In this document: positions 1 to 8,163 of the stretch, piece after piece
Layout of the letters: each line of letters begins with the position of its first letter
Position numbering within the stretch: the stretch's first letter is position 1
DNA from: Ensifer aridi
GTDB lineage: Bacteria; Pseudomonadota; Alphaproteobacteria; Rhizobiales; Rhizobiaceae
DNA length: 64,000 nucleotides
Assembly (NCBI RefSeq): GCF_002078505.1
Contig: NZ_LUAV01000035.1
Span: 248,001 to 312,000, forward strand
Direction of reading: 5' to 3'
The notes under the pieces: model-generated
What the model saw: only the letters and a program-made list of their open reading frames with translations
Databases searched by the model: none
Told to the model about the DNA's origin: nothing
Program-made: the position numbers and the translations under genes

Positions 1-788
1 TCGGCTGCTTCGGGCTCACCGAACCGGATGCGGGCTCCGACCCGGCGGGCATGAAGACGCGGGCTATAAAGACCGAGTCGGGCTACCGGCTGATCGGCTC
101 GAAGATGTGGATCTCCAACGCGCCACTTGCCGATGTCTTCGTCGTCTGGGCGAAGTCGGAGGCGCATGACAATGCAATCCGCGGGTTCGTGCTGGAAAAG
201 GGCATGAAAGGGCTTACAGCCCCGAAGATCGCCGGCAAGCTTTCGCTCCGCGCCTCGATCACCGGCGAGATCGTTCTCGACAATGTCGAGGTCGGCGAAG
301 AGGCCCTATTGCCGAACGCCGAGGGGCTGAAGGGACCCTTCGGCTGCCTCAACCGTGCGCGCTACGGCATCTCCTGGGGCGCGATCGGCGCGGCGGAATT
401 CTGCTGGCATGCGGCCCGCCAATACGGCCTCGACCGCAAGCAGTTCAATCGCCCGCTCGCCCAGACCCAGCTCTTTCAGAAGAAGCTCGCCGACATGCAG
501 ACCGAGATCGCGCTCGGGCTGCAGGGTTCGCTGCGTGTCGGGCGGCTGATGGACGAGGGTCGCATGGCGCCGGAGATGATCTCGATCGTCAAGCGCAACA
601 ATTGCGGCAAAGCACTCGACATCGCCCGCATGGCTCGCGACATGCACGGCGGCAACGGCATTTCGGAGGAGTACCAGGTCATGCGCCATATGCTGAACCT
701 GGAGACCGTCAACACCTATGAGGGCACGCATGACGTCCATGCACTGATCCTCGGCCGCGCCCAGACCGGGCTGCAGGCCTTCTTCTGA
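1..788 (+). CDS. gcdH: Glutaryl-CoA dehydrogenase, C-terminal part (5' end outside window)
   Basis: The reading frame is open from base 3 and runs off the left edge, so only the last ~260 residues are present. It begins in the acyl-CoA dehydrogenase substrate/FAD motif (GLTEPDAGSDPAGM) and continues through the middle beta domain (WISNAPLADVFVVWAK) to the C-terminal helical domain, ending with RDMHGGNGISEEY and ETVNTYEGTHDVHALILGRA. The TYEGTHD segment carries the Glu that is the catalytic base in glutaryl-CoA dehydrogenases. The family oxidises and decarboxylates glutaryl-CoA to crotonyl-CoA in lysine/tryptophan/glutarate breakdown. The CoA-transferase gene begins 11 bp downstream, which supports a glutarate-activation and oxidation pair. 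Confidence 0.9.
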   Translation, partial: GCFGLTEPDAGSDPAGMKTRAIKTESGYRLIGSKMWISNAPLADVFVVWAKSEAHDNAIRGFVLEKGMKGLTAPKIAGKLSLRASITGEIVLDNVEVGEEALLPNAEGLKGPFGCLNRARYGISWGAIGAAEFCWHAARQYGLDRKQFNRPLAQTQLFQKKLADMQTEIALGLQGSLRVGRLMDEGRMAPEMISIVKRNNCGKALDIARMARDMHGGNGISEEYQVMRHMLNLETVNTYEGTHDVHALILGRAQTGLQAFF

Positions 789-799
789 GCGGCACAGTC

Positions 800-1993
800 A
801 TGGAAGCGCCGCTCAAGGGTATCCGCGTCCTCGAACTCGCACGCATTCTCGCCGGTCCCTGGATCGGCCAGACGCTCGCCGATCTCGGCGCCGACATCAT
901 CAAGGTCGAGAGCGCGGCCGGCGACGACACCCGCAGCTGGGGGCCGCCCTTCTTGGAAGGCGAGGGCGGCGAGAAGCTCGATGCCGCCTATTTTCACGCC
1001 TGCAATCGCGGCAAACGCTCGGTCGTTCTCGACTTCACGACGGCGGAGGGGCAAGAGGCCGTGCGGCGGCTTGCGGCGCAATCCGACGTGCTGCTCGAAA
1101 ACTTCAAGGTCGGCGGTCTCGCCAAATACGGGCTCGACTACGAGAGCCTGAAGAAGATCAATCCACGGCTGATCTATTGCTCGGTGACCGGCTTCGGCCA
1201 GAACGGGCCATATGCCCACCGCCCAGGCTACGATTACATCATCCAGGGCATGAGCGGCATCATGGACCTGACGGGTGAGCCGGATGGCGAGCCACAGAAG
1301 ATTGGCGTTGCCTTTGCCGATATCTTCACCGGGCTCTATGGCGTGATCGCCGTCCAGGCCGCGTTGGCGCAGCGGGAACGCACCGGTGCGGGACAGCAGA
1401 TCGACATGGCGCTCTTCGATTGCATGACCGGCGTCCTCGCCAACCAGGCGCTGAACTTTCTCGTCTCGGGCAAGGCGCCGCGCCGGCTCGGCAATGCCCA
1501 TCCGAATATCGCGCCCTACCAGGTGTTTCCGAGTTCCGATGGCCACCTGATTGTCGCCGTCGGCAATGACCGGCAGTTCGTCAAATTCTGTGACGTCCTC
1601 GGACGGCCCGACCTTTCCGCCGACGAGCGCTACCGGACAAATGCCGGCCGCGTTCAGTACCGCGACAAATTGACCCCGGAACTCGCCGCCGAAACGGCGA
1701 AGTTCGAGCGGAATGCGCTGCTCGCGAAACTCGAGGCGGCCGGCGTGCCGGCCGGGCCGATCAACACCGTCGCCGACGTCTTCGCCGACCCGCAGATCAT
1801 GCATCGGCAGATGCGGGTGAATACGCCCCATACCGGCGCAGCAAACGGCACGTCGCCCGGCGTGAGGACACCGATCCGATTCTCCGGAGCTTCTCTGGCG
1901 CTCGAACGCGGCGTTCCGCGGCTAGGCGAACACACCGCGGAAGTGCTGGCGGAAATCGGCATGACAGCTCCTGCGACCAAGGAGGAGAGGTAG
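800..1993 (+). CDS. CaiB/BaiF class III CoA-transferase, probably glutarate CoA-transferase
   Basis: 397 residues, full length for the family. The N-terminus (PLKGIRVLELARILAGPWIGQ) and the VLLENFKVGGLAKYGLDY and RPGYDYIIQGMSGIMDLTG segments are typical of formyl-CoA-transferase-like (class III) enzymes; the catalytic Asp should lie in QQIDMALFDCMTG. Such enzymes move CoA from a donor such as succinyl-CoA to a dicarboxylic acid through an aspartyl-CoA thioester. It starts 11 bp after the glutaryl-CoA dehydrogenase gene on the same strand, so the inferred role is making glutaryl-CoA from glutarate, as in human SUGCT. The substrate is an inference from context. Confidence 0.85.
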   Translation: MEAPLKGIRVLELARILAGPWIGQTLADLGADIIKVESAAGDDTRSWGPPFLEGEGGEKLDAAYFHACNRGKRSVVLDFTTAEGQEAVRRLAAQSDVLLENFKVGGLAKYGLDYESLKKINPRLIYCSVTGFGQNGPYAHRPGYDYIIQGMSGIMDLTGEPDGEPQKIGVAFADIFTGLYGVIAVQAALAQRERTGAGQQIDMALFDCMTGVLANQALNFLVSGKAPRRLGNAHPNIAPYQVFPSSDGHLIVAVGNDRQFVKFCDVLGRPDLSADERYRTNAGRVQYRDKLTPELAAETAKFERNALLAKLEAAGVPAGPINTVADVFADPQIMHRQMRVNTPHTGAANGTSPGVRTPIRFSGASLALERGVPRLGEHTAEVLAEIGMTAPATKEER

Positions 1994-2084
1994 GCGACCG
2001 GTCTATCTCGTTGTGCTAAAAAAGGCCTACATTCAAATCTAACGAACCGTTCGGCTGGGCAAGGGCAGATCGAGCGGAGAATCT

Positions 2085-2855
2085 ATGCGCGGCTATTTAC
2101 TTCTGACCGAAGCGAGAAGCGGGTCTAACTGGTTGGGTTCGCTTGTCAATGATGCGGGAACTATGGGCCAATCGAGTGAGTGGCTGTCCTCCAAGGTTCA
2201 TCGCCTCGATACCAACACGCTGTCGTGGAACGCATTCTTCGCGGAAATCATCAAGAAGAGCTCCACTCCAAACGGCAACTTTGGCTCGAAGATATTTCCA
2301 AACCAACTCTTCCGGACGCGTGAAATCTACGGCGTCGACTTTATCCAGCACTGTCTCTCCGTACATGACGTCGCGCTCGTCTTCCTGCGACGCAGCGATA
2401 CGCTGAGGCAAGCGGTCTCCTACGCGCGGGCGAGACAGACACGCAGCTTTGCTGCCCATATCGAATGCAAGGCGGAGCCGACCTACGATTTCGAAGAGAT
2501 TGCTCGATGTTTCTTCTACATTCGCGACAGCTATATCTTTTGGCGGAGTTATTTGGAACTCACCGACGTGAAGTTCACCGAATTCGTCTATGAGGACCTC
2601 GTTGCAGACCCGTCGCCTTTCGTCAGGCACATAGCAGAACATCTGCAGGTAAGCCCGCCCGCAAAACTGCAGACGTCGATGGCCGTTCAGCGTGACGAAT
2701 TGACAGAAAAATGGATCGCCCGTTTCAACGAGGACCGCAGATCGGCGGATCTGCTGGAGGCCTACGATCGTCGCGAACATATACCGGGAAAGATCAAGAA
2801 CTTTTTCAAACTCGCGACCCGAAGCCTCCAGCCGCGATATCCGTTTGCTTTTTAG
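2085..2855 (+). CDS. Stf0-family sulfotransferase
   Basis: 256 residues. The N-terminus YLLLTEARSGSNWLGSLV matches the 5'-phosphosulfate-binding loop of Stf0 sulfotransferases, and later segments (VALVFLRRSDTLRQAVSYARA; FVYEDLVADPSP) match the 3'-phosphate-binding region and the YEDL motif. The family transfers sulfate from PAPS to carbohydrates, for example trehalose in mycobacteria and lipopolysaccharide (LpsS) in Sinorhizobium. Base composition is noticeably more AT-rich than in neighbouring genes, which hints at recent acquisition together with the following glycosyltransferase. Surface-glycan modification is inferred, not shown. Confidence 0.82.
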   Translation: MRGYLLLTEARSGSNWLGSLVNDAGTMGQSSEWLSSKVHRLDTNTLSWNAFFAEIIKKSSTPNGNFGSKIFPNQLFRTREIYGVDFIQHCLSVHDVALVFLRRSDTLRQAVSYARARQTRSFAAHIECKAEPTYDFEEIARCFFYIRDSYIFWRSYLELTDVKFTEFVYEDLVADPSPFVRHIAEHLQVSPPAKLQTSMAVQRDELTEKWIARFNEDRRSADLLEAYDRREHIPGKIKNFFKLATRSLQPRYPFAF

Positions 2856-3095
2856 AATAGGGCGGAGATGGGCGAGTATACGATATCCGAAGCGCTGTCT
2901 TTCCAGAGTTGAATTCTTGCGATGATATCGATAAACGCACCTGTCGCGACGGTCCCTTGGAGCGGATTTTGACTGCTGACACGATACGAAACCTATAAGC
3001 TGCAGGCGCGCGTCCGCAAAAGGAGGCGCGCGATCGAACTGTCATGCCTGACTGAAGGCGGTGGACGAACGCTCGGCCGGGAAGACATCTCCCTT

Positions 3096-3959
3096 GTGTT
3101 CAATACGCACAACGACCGAAAGCTCCTGCCGTCGTTTCTGGTGCATTACAGGAAACTTGGTGTAACGCGCTTCATTTGCGTCGATGACGTATCGACTGAC
3201 GGCACGCGCGAGTACCTCCTCGATCAACCGGATGTCGATCTGTGGACTTCGCCATTGCGATACCGCGATGCCCGACGGGGCCGCGAGTGGCGGGAAGCGC
3301 TGTTCGAGCGTCACGGCACCGACCGCTGGTACCTCAATGTCGATTCGGACGAGTTTCTGATCTATCAGGATTGCGAAGATCGGCCGCTCGGAGAGCTTAT
3401 TCAGGCTCTCGAGAAGAAGGGCGAAAAGCGGCTGGCCGCTCCGATGCTCGACATGTATCCGATCGGACCGCTCGGTTCGGCCGTATTGAGCAGCTATGAG
3501 CATCGCATGCCGTGGGAAATTGCCGATCACTTCGACGGTTGCGGATACGAGATCACGTATACGAAACGCGCAGTAAGCATTACGGGCGGGCCGCGGAAGC
3601 GCAAGTTCGCGCATGTATTGGAACTCATCAAATATCCGGTGATCTTTTGGGACAAGGACTGCAGTCTCAGCGTGAGCATTCACCAGCCATTGCCTTGCGA
3701 GCGCAATTTCCTCCCTGTTTCTGGAGCGTTGCTGCACTTCAAGTTCTTCTCGGATTACAAGGAAAAGATCGAACTCGCGGTCGCCGACGGGCAATATTTC
3801 AACGGGGCCGAGGCCTATCGCAGAATGCTTGAAGATCTCCAGAAAACCGGCGAATTCGATTTTTCCAACGAGCATTCCATCCGATTTTCAGGGTCGGGAC
3901 AGTTGCTGCAACTGGGCTTCATCGCACCCATTGCTTTCGCATCCGAGGCCCGCTGCTAG
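3096..3959 (+). CDS. Family 2-like (GT2_4) glycosyltransferase; 5' end unclear
   Basis: From GTG 3096 the product is 287 residues. FNTHNDRKLLPSFLVHYRKLGVTRFICVDDVSTDG is split across the nucleotide-binding region, followed by a DSDEF motif (metal-binding DxD). This resembles the Glyco_tranf_2_4 proteins of rhizobial surface-polysaccharide loci, which transfer sugars from nucleotide-sugar donors. The frame stays open upstream to 2973 and encodes a basic stretch (QARVRKRRRAIEL) that looks like the usual N-terminus of this family. No ATG, GTG or TTG exists in that extension; GGAG at 2959-2962 precedes an in-frame CTG at 2973 by 10 nt. The true start may be CTG 2973, or the 5' end may be damaged. 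Probably linked to the sulfotransferase upstream. Confidence 0.75.
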   Translation: MFNTHNDRKLLPSFLVHYRKLGVTRFICVDDVSTDGTREYLLDQPDVDLWTSPLRYRDARRGREWREALFERHGTDRWYLNVDSDEFLIYQDCEDRPLGELIQALEKKGEKRLAAPMLDMYPIGPLGSAVLSSYEHRMPWEIADHFDGCGYEITYTKRAVSITGGPRKRKFAHVLELIKYPVIFWDKDCSLSVSIHQPLPCERNFLPVSGALLHFKFFSDYKEKIELAVADGQYFNGAEAYRRMLEDLQKTGEFDFSNEHSIRFSGSGQLLQLGFIAPIAFASEARC

Positions 3960-4134
3960 CCGCCACATTGTTGAGGCTAAGCTAATGCGCCAAAACTAAA
4001 ATGGAGCAGCCCAAAAGGAAAACGGCGTAAGTCAGTGCGGGAATTAAGGACGGGAAGACACGTCCGCTGACTTGCTCTGGCTCTATCGCGGCTAAAACCA
4101 TTTCCGCGGGTTCGTTTTGACACGGCGCTGCCGA

Positions 4135-4707
4135 TTAAGTTCCCATATGGCCCCTATGGCGGGATATCTTTTCGCGATTCCCGCAAATCCGCATGTTGCA
4201 CCAGCGGCGCTTCCCGCCTCGCGACGTGTCTATGAACAGCCACCCACATCGTGGGCACGCATGCAGCCTTGTGCGAGGCAGCGTAAAGAATGCCTCGATC
4301 GATAAGTGGGCGAGGAATGCGGTCACAAGGGTTGGGTCTCGCCATTGATTGGACGTGAGATCGAGTCTCGCCGCATTCCACCCGACTGGCTGGGCTTCCA
4401 ACCCGCGTGCTGCGCGTGAAAATAGAAGACCAAGCGGTTGCGACGGTATCTCCACATCTGAGGCGATCGCATCGAAAACCTTGTATGACAATTCCCGTAT
4501 CTCGCGAACTCCGTTGAGAAAGTGCCGATCCCGTATCTCGGCGACCGCTCCTGCTCCACGTTCGTCTGCCAACCCTGCAGCGAGGAGCCACGTCCCGACG
4601 TCCCGGGCGGACTTAAAAAGCTCATTGTCCGGCGGTGGGGCTCGCCGGTCATACACAGCGTTCGAAAGGTCCAGGGCGGGATGACCGCCTATGAAGTGCT
4701 CCGGCAC
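4135..4707 (-). CDS. CGNR zinc-finger (ABATE-domain) regulator
   Basis: 190 residues from GTG 4707. The N-terminus HFIGGHPALDLSNAV is the start of the ABATE (putative stress-induced regulator) domain. The C-terminus holds the CGNR zinc finger: CPRCGWLFID, then RWCNMRICGNREK. CGNR proteins are thought to be DNA-binding transcription regulators; ligands are mostly unknown. The frame stays open upstream, and CTG 4731 with AAGG 9 nt before it is a possible alternative start that would add eight plausible residues (to LSSDHTAW). It is divergent from the alpha/beta hydrolase gene at 4834, and a perfect palindrome lies midway, so autoregulation and control of the hydrolase are likely. Confidence 0.85.
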   Translation of the reverse strand: MPEHFIGGHPALDLSNAVYDRRAPPPDNELFKSARDVGTWLLAAGLADERGAGAVAEIRDRHFLNGVREIRELSYKVFDAIASDVEIPSQPLGLLFSRAARGLEAQPVGWNAARLDLTSNQWRDPTLVTAFLAHLSIEAFFTLPRTRLHACPRCGWLFIDTSRGGKRRWCNMRICGNREKISRHRGHMGT

Positions 4708-4754
4708 CCAGGCCGTGTGATCGCTCGACAGGGAACGTAACCTTTTTAATCGCG

Positions 4755-4786
4755 TTATCCGGTTACAACGAGTTGTAACCGGATAA
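4755..4786. promoter_or_regulatory. 32-bp perfect palindrome, probable operator of the CGNR regulator
   Basis: TTATCCGGTTACAAC, a GA spacer, then its exact reverse complement GTTGTAACCGGATAA: 15-bp arms with no mismatch. It lies 47 bp from the GTG start of the CGNR gene and 47 bp from the ATG of the hydrolase gene, i.e. exactly centred in the divergent intergenic region. This is the expected geometry for one operator serving both promoters. Binding by the CGNR protein is inferred. Confidence 0.8.
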
Positions 4787-4833
4787 GCCTAATTAGCAGG
4801 TTTCATCGCTGACGACAAATCCAGGAGTCAAGT

Positions 4834-5724
4834 ATGCAAACCCATCATGATAAAACCGCCCGGCGCCGAATGCGTCTCTCCGGTGGAACCGAGCTCGCCT
4901 ACGTCACAGCGGGTGATACATCGAACCCTGGGCTATTGCTGCTGCACGGTTACGCGAGTTCATCGAGCACGTTCCGTGACGTGATCCCCGCGCTGTCGCG
5001 TGTCGCCTACGTGGTCGCGCCCGACCTGCCCGGATACGGAGAATCCGACCCTCTTCCCGCGCCTTCGTTTGCAGCGCTCAGCAACGCCATCACCGAGCTG
5101 TTGCGCCATCTCGAGATCGGGCAACGTTTCATCTATCTGCACGATTGGGGTGCGCCGGTCGGATTGCGGATCGCCATGCAATCGCCGGAGCTGGTATCGG
5201 GCCTCATCATTCAGAACGCCAATGCGCATCGCAGCGGCTTTGCGCCGCAGTGGGAGGCGACGTTCGCGTACTGGTCCGATCCGACCCCGGAAAATAAGGC
5301 CAGGGCGACCACCTTTCTCACCTTCGAAGGAACGCGCGACCAGTACACGCGGGACGTGCCGGCAGAGGTCGTCGCCAAAGTCAAGGGCGAGCCCTGGGTC
5401 GAAGACTGGAGGGTTTTGAACCTCCCCGGCCGCATGGAGATGCAGCGCACCCTTCTTGCCGACTACGGCAATTACGTCGCCCAGTTCGATGCAATCGGCG
5501 CTTATTTCAAGCAGCGGCAGCCGCCGGCGCTGATGGTCTGGGGCCGCCACGACGCCTTCTTCGACATCGCCGAAACGCTCTCCTGGATGCAGGACCTCCC
5601 ACGCATGGAAGTGCACATCTTAGACGGTGGGCATTTCCTGCTTGAGACGCATGCGGAACCGGCGCTCAACCTCATGATGGATTTCATCAAGCGAACACAA
5701 GAGAGACTCGCGCAACTCCCCTAA
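4834..5724 (+). CDS. Alpha/beta hydrolase (haloalkane dehalogenase / epoxide hydrolase-like)
   Basis: 296 residues with AGGAG 6 nt before the ATG. LLLLHGYASSSSTF gives the oxyanion-hole HG motif. The nucleophile elbow reads YLHDWGAPVG, so the nucleophile is Asp (about residue 104), as in haloalkane dehalogenases and epoxide hydrolases, not Ser. The charge relay continues with WGRHDAFFD (Asp) and LDGGHFLLE (His). The substrate cannot be read from the sequence. Expression is probably controlled by the divergent CGNR regulator through the palindrome 47 bp upstream. Confidence 0.85.
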   Translation: MQTHHDKTARRRMRLSGGTELAYVTAGDTSNPGLLLLHGYASSSSTFRDVIPALSRVAYVVAPDLPGYGESDPLPAPSFAALSNAITELLRHLEIGQRFIYLHDWGAPVGLRIAMQSPELVSGLIIQNANAHRSGFAPQWEATFAYWSDPTPENKARATTFLTFEGTRDQYTRDVPAEVVAKVKGEPWVEDWRVLNLPGRMEMQRTLLADYGNYVAQFDAIGAYFKQRQPPALMVWGRHDAFFDIAETLSWMQDLPRMEVHILDGGHFLLETHAEPALNLMMDFIKRTQERLAQLP

Positions 5725-5782
5725 GAGAATGCCTGCGAACCTATCACCGGGCCTTTCAGGGCACGGCGTGAATCCGGCGCGT

Positions 5783-6724
5783 CTAGGGAGTAAAGACCTC
5801 GTTGGCGGGGGAAGCCGAGCCGCCCGGCGTCGGTCCGCCGCCGACGACGAATATCCGGCCATCGACCACGGCCGCCCCCAAGCCGTGCCGCGCCGTCGGC
5901 ATCGCTGCAAGACGCTGCCAGTCGTCGCTCGCCGGGTCGTAAGCCTCGACCGTGTCGAAGGTACCCTCGGGCGCTTCGCCGCCGACCACGACGATGCGTC
6001 CGTCGATGACGGCCGCAGCGATCCCGCTGCGCGGCGTCGGCAAGTCGGAGCGGCGTTCCCAGCGGTCGCTCGCCGGATCATAGACCTCGTTGGCGGCCAA
6101 GTTGCTGGCATAGCTGCCGTCGGTGCGGCCGCCGATGGCATAAAGTCGCCCGCCAACCGCGGCGGCCGCGAGATGGTCGCGCGGGGTTGGTAGAGCCGCA
6201 CGGTTCGACCAAGTGTTGCTGCCGGGATCGTACACCTCATGCGCAGGCGTATTGCGTCGATCGTTTCCGGCGCCGCCGACGACGTGGATCTTGCCGTCGA
6301 GCACCGCTACGGCAAGTGCACCTCGCGCGGTGGGCATAGGTGCCATGCCGCGCCAGCGATTGCGCGCCGGATCATATTCGTAGAGCGAGGCTACCGGCGC
6401 CCAGCCACCCGAATAACCGCCGATAACATAGAGTTTGCCGTTCAGGCCGACCGTCCCTGCATGATGCAGCGGCTGCGGGGGTGGCGCGCCGCGGCTCCAG
6501 CGGTCGGCGCGCGGATCGTAGATCTCCAGGTCATTGGCCTTGGAGAAACCCCCGACCACATAGATCTTGCCGTCCAGCTCGGCGACGGCGACCTCGGACC
6601 GCTCAGAGGGCATCGGCGCGGCGCTATGCCACTGCCCGGCGCCCGGCTGGGCCGCCGTTGCGTTGCTCAGCAGCAGCCAAACAAGCACGAGCGTGAAGAA
6701 CGGATATGTTTGCGATATTGGCAT
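5783..6724 (-). CDS. Secreted Kelch-repeat protein
   Basis: From ATG 6724 (GAGGAGGG 6 nt upstream) the product is 313 residues. The frame extends further upstream to 6805, but the ribosome site and signal peptide fix 6724. A hydrophobic signal (FFTLVLVWLLLSNATAAQ) is followed by about six Kelch motifs, each with a hydrophobic strand, GG doublet and spaced Y/W (LDGKIYVVGGFS, LNGKLYVIGGYS, IDGRIVVVGGEA, VDGRIFVVGGGP). These form a six-bladed beta propeller, expected in the periplasm or outside the cell. Binding partner and function are unknown; no linked gene explains it. Confidence 0.85.
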   Translation of the reverse strand: MPISQTYPFFTLVLVWLLLSNATAAQPGAGQWHSAAPMPSERSEVAVAELDGKIYVVGGFSKANDLEIYDPRADRWSRGAPPPQPLHHAGTVGLNGKLYVIGGYSGGWAPVASLYEYDPARNRWRGMAPMPTARGALAVAVLDGKIHVVGGAGNDRRNTPAHEVYDPGSNTWSNRAALPTPRDHLAAAAVGGRLYAIGGRTDGSYASNLAANEVYDPASDRWERRSDLPTPRSGIAAAVIDGRIVVVGGEAPEGTFDTVEAYDPASDDWQRLAAMPTARHGLGAAVVDGRIFVVGGGPTPGGSASPANEVFTP

Positions 6725-6889
6725 ATTGACCCTCCTCGCCGGAGCCAAAAGGCGGCTTACGGAGAACCATCCGGCAAAGAATACCTGAAAGGTTACGGCG
6801 ACCACAGACCGTGAGTTTAGAAATCCTGGCTGGAAACCGCCGTTATCTCCTTTGACGCAGCTCTCAGCCGTTCTCGCACAGCCGGCTGG

Positions 6890-8032
6890 TCAAACCGGCG
6901 CCGTCATCGGCTCGATACGCACCGGCCGGCGATAGGCGCCCCAGTTACCCAGGTTCGGCTCGAACACTCCCGGGCAAGGCGTGCCGCAGCTGCGGCAGCG
7001 GCCTTCGGCGTCGAGCGCCCAGGATAGCAAGCGGTACCAGTCGCGGGCGATCAGGCATGCGCCGCAGGCGTGGCACCAGGTGCTGCCGCCGACGTCATCG
7101 TGCACGTTACCGCAGTAGACGTAACGCAGCCCGTTTTGGAGGCCGATCCGACGCGCCCGTGTCAGCGTAGCGGGCGCGGTGGGCGGCTTGTTCATCATCT
7201 TCCAGTCGGGATGGAAGGCCGTGAAGTGAAGCGGCACATCCGGTCCGAGTTCTTCCATGATCCACTGCGTGAGCGCCTCAATCTCCGCGTCGGAATCGTT
7301 TTCGCCGGGAATGAGCAATGTCGTGATCTCGAACCAGACGGAGGTTTCGCGCTTGAGATAAACAAGCGTGTCCAGCACCGGCTGGAGATGGCCGCTGCAA
7401 ACGCGCTGGTAAAAGCGCTCGGTGAATGCCTTGAGATCGACATTGGCCGCATCCATGTGGCGATAGAATTCGGTACGTGGCTCGGGGCAGACATAGCCGG
7501 CCGTGACCGCGACGCTTTTGATCTCCTGTTCCCGGCAGGCATCAGCCACGTCGATGGCGTATTCGTGGAAAATGACGGGGTCGTTGTAGGTGAAGGCAAC
7601 GCTGCGGCAGCCGAGATCCACCGCCGCCTTGGCAATCGCCGCCGGCGAAGCGGCATCGGCAAGCGTGTCGATCGCGCGTGACTTGCTGATATCCCAATTC
7701 TGGCAGAAGCGGCAGGCAAGATTGCAGCCCGCCGTGCCGAAAGACAGGACTGCGGTGCCCGGCAGAAAATGGTTGAGCGGCTTTTTCTCGATCGGATCCA
7801 CGCAGAAGCCGCTGGAGCGCCCGTAGGTCGTCAGCACCATCCGGTCGCCCTGGCGGGCACGCACGAAGCAGAGTCCCTGTTGCCCCTCATGCAATTTGCA
7901 AAATCGCGGACAGAGGTCGCACTGGATGCGCCCGTCGGCGAGCGCATGCCAATAGCGGCCCGGCACAATCGACGCGTCCTGCGGTTGCAATTCCGGGCGC
8001 ATAGCGGTTGCGTCGTTGGGGACTGGGGACAT
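6890..8032 (-). CDS. amrS: AmmeMemoRadiSam-system radical SAM protein
   Basis: 380 residues. The radical SAM cluster is CNLACRFC (Cys 103, 107, 110), with an N-terminal Cys set (CDLCPRFC near residues 38-45) and a C-terminal Cys-rich part (CHACGAC; CRSCGTPC) that may bind zinc. Overall order matches the PflA-related AmrS proteins of the AmmeMemoRadiSam system, whose partners AmmeCR1 and Memo are not in this window. The reaction is not established. No strong ribosome site is seen before ATG 8032; ATG 8002 is an alternative. The symbol is used by family resemblance. Confidence 0.8.
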   Translation of the reverse strand: MSPVPNDATAMRPELQPQDASIVPGRYWHALADGRIQCDLCPRFCKLHEGQQGLCFVRARQGDRMVLTTYGRSSGFCVDPIEKKPLNHFLPGTAVLSFGTAGCNLACRFCQNWDISKSRAIDTLADAASPAAIAKAAVDLGCRSVAFTYNDPVIFHEYAIDVADACREQEIKSVAVTAGYVCPEPRTEFYRHMDAANVDLKAFTERFYQRVCSGHLQPVLDTLVYLKRETSVWFEITTLLIPGENDSDAEIEALTQWIMEELGPDVPLHFTAFHPDWKMMNKPPTAPATLTRARRIGLQNGLRYVYCGNVHDDVGGSTWCHACGACLIARDWYRLLSWALDAEGRCRSCGTPCPGVFEPNLGNWGAYRRPVRIEPMTAPV

Positions 8033-8084
8033 ACTTATATGATAGACCTGTCTTGGTATCGTTCAATGGTGATGAACTGCTCCC

Positions 8085-8099
8085 GGGGACCACGTCCCC
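8085..8099 (-). terminator. Short GC hairpin downstream of the amidohydrolase operon
   Basis: GGGGAC-CAC-GTCCCC is a 6-bp perfect stem with a 3-nt loop between the end of the minus-strand amidohydrolase gene (8164) and the radical SAM gene. It has no U tract, so it may be an RNA-stabilising or weak termination structure. Confidence 0.35.
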
Positions 8100-8163
8100 A
8101 TCGGCGATCGCCCGGCGGCGTGCAGGTCTTCGATATTGTTTCTCCTACCTGGATCGGTTCCGG

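Noticed and set aside
6724..6805. N-terminal extension of the Kelch protein
   Set aside because: GAGGAGGG directly before ATG 6724 and a signal peptide starting there make the longer form unlikely.
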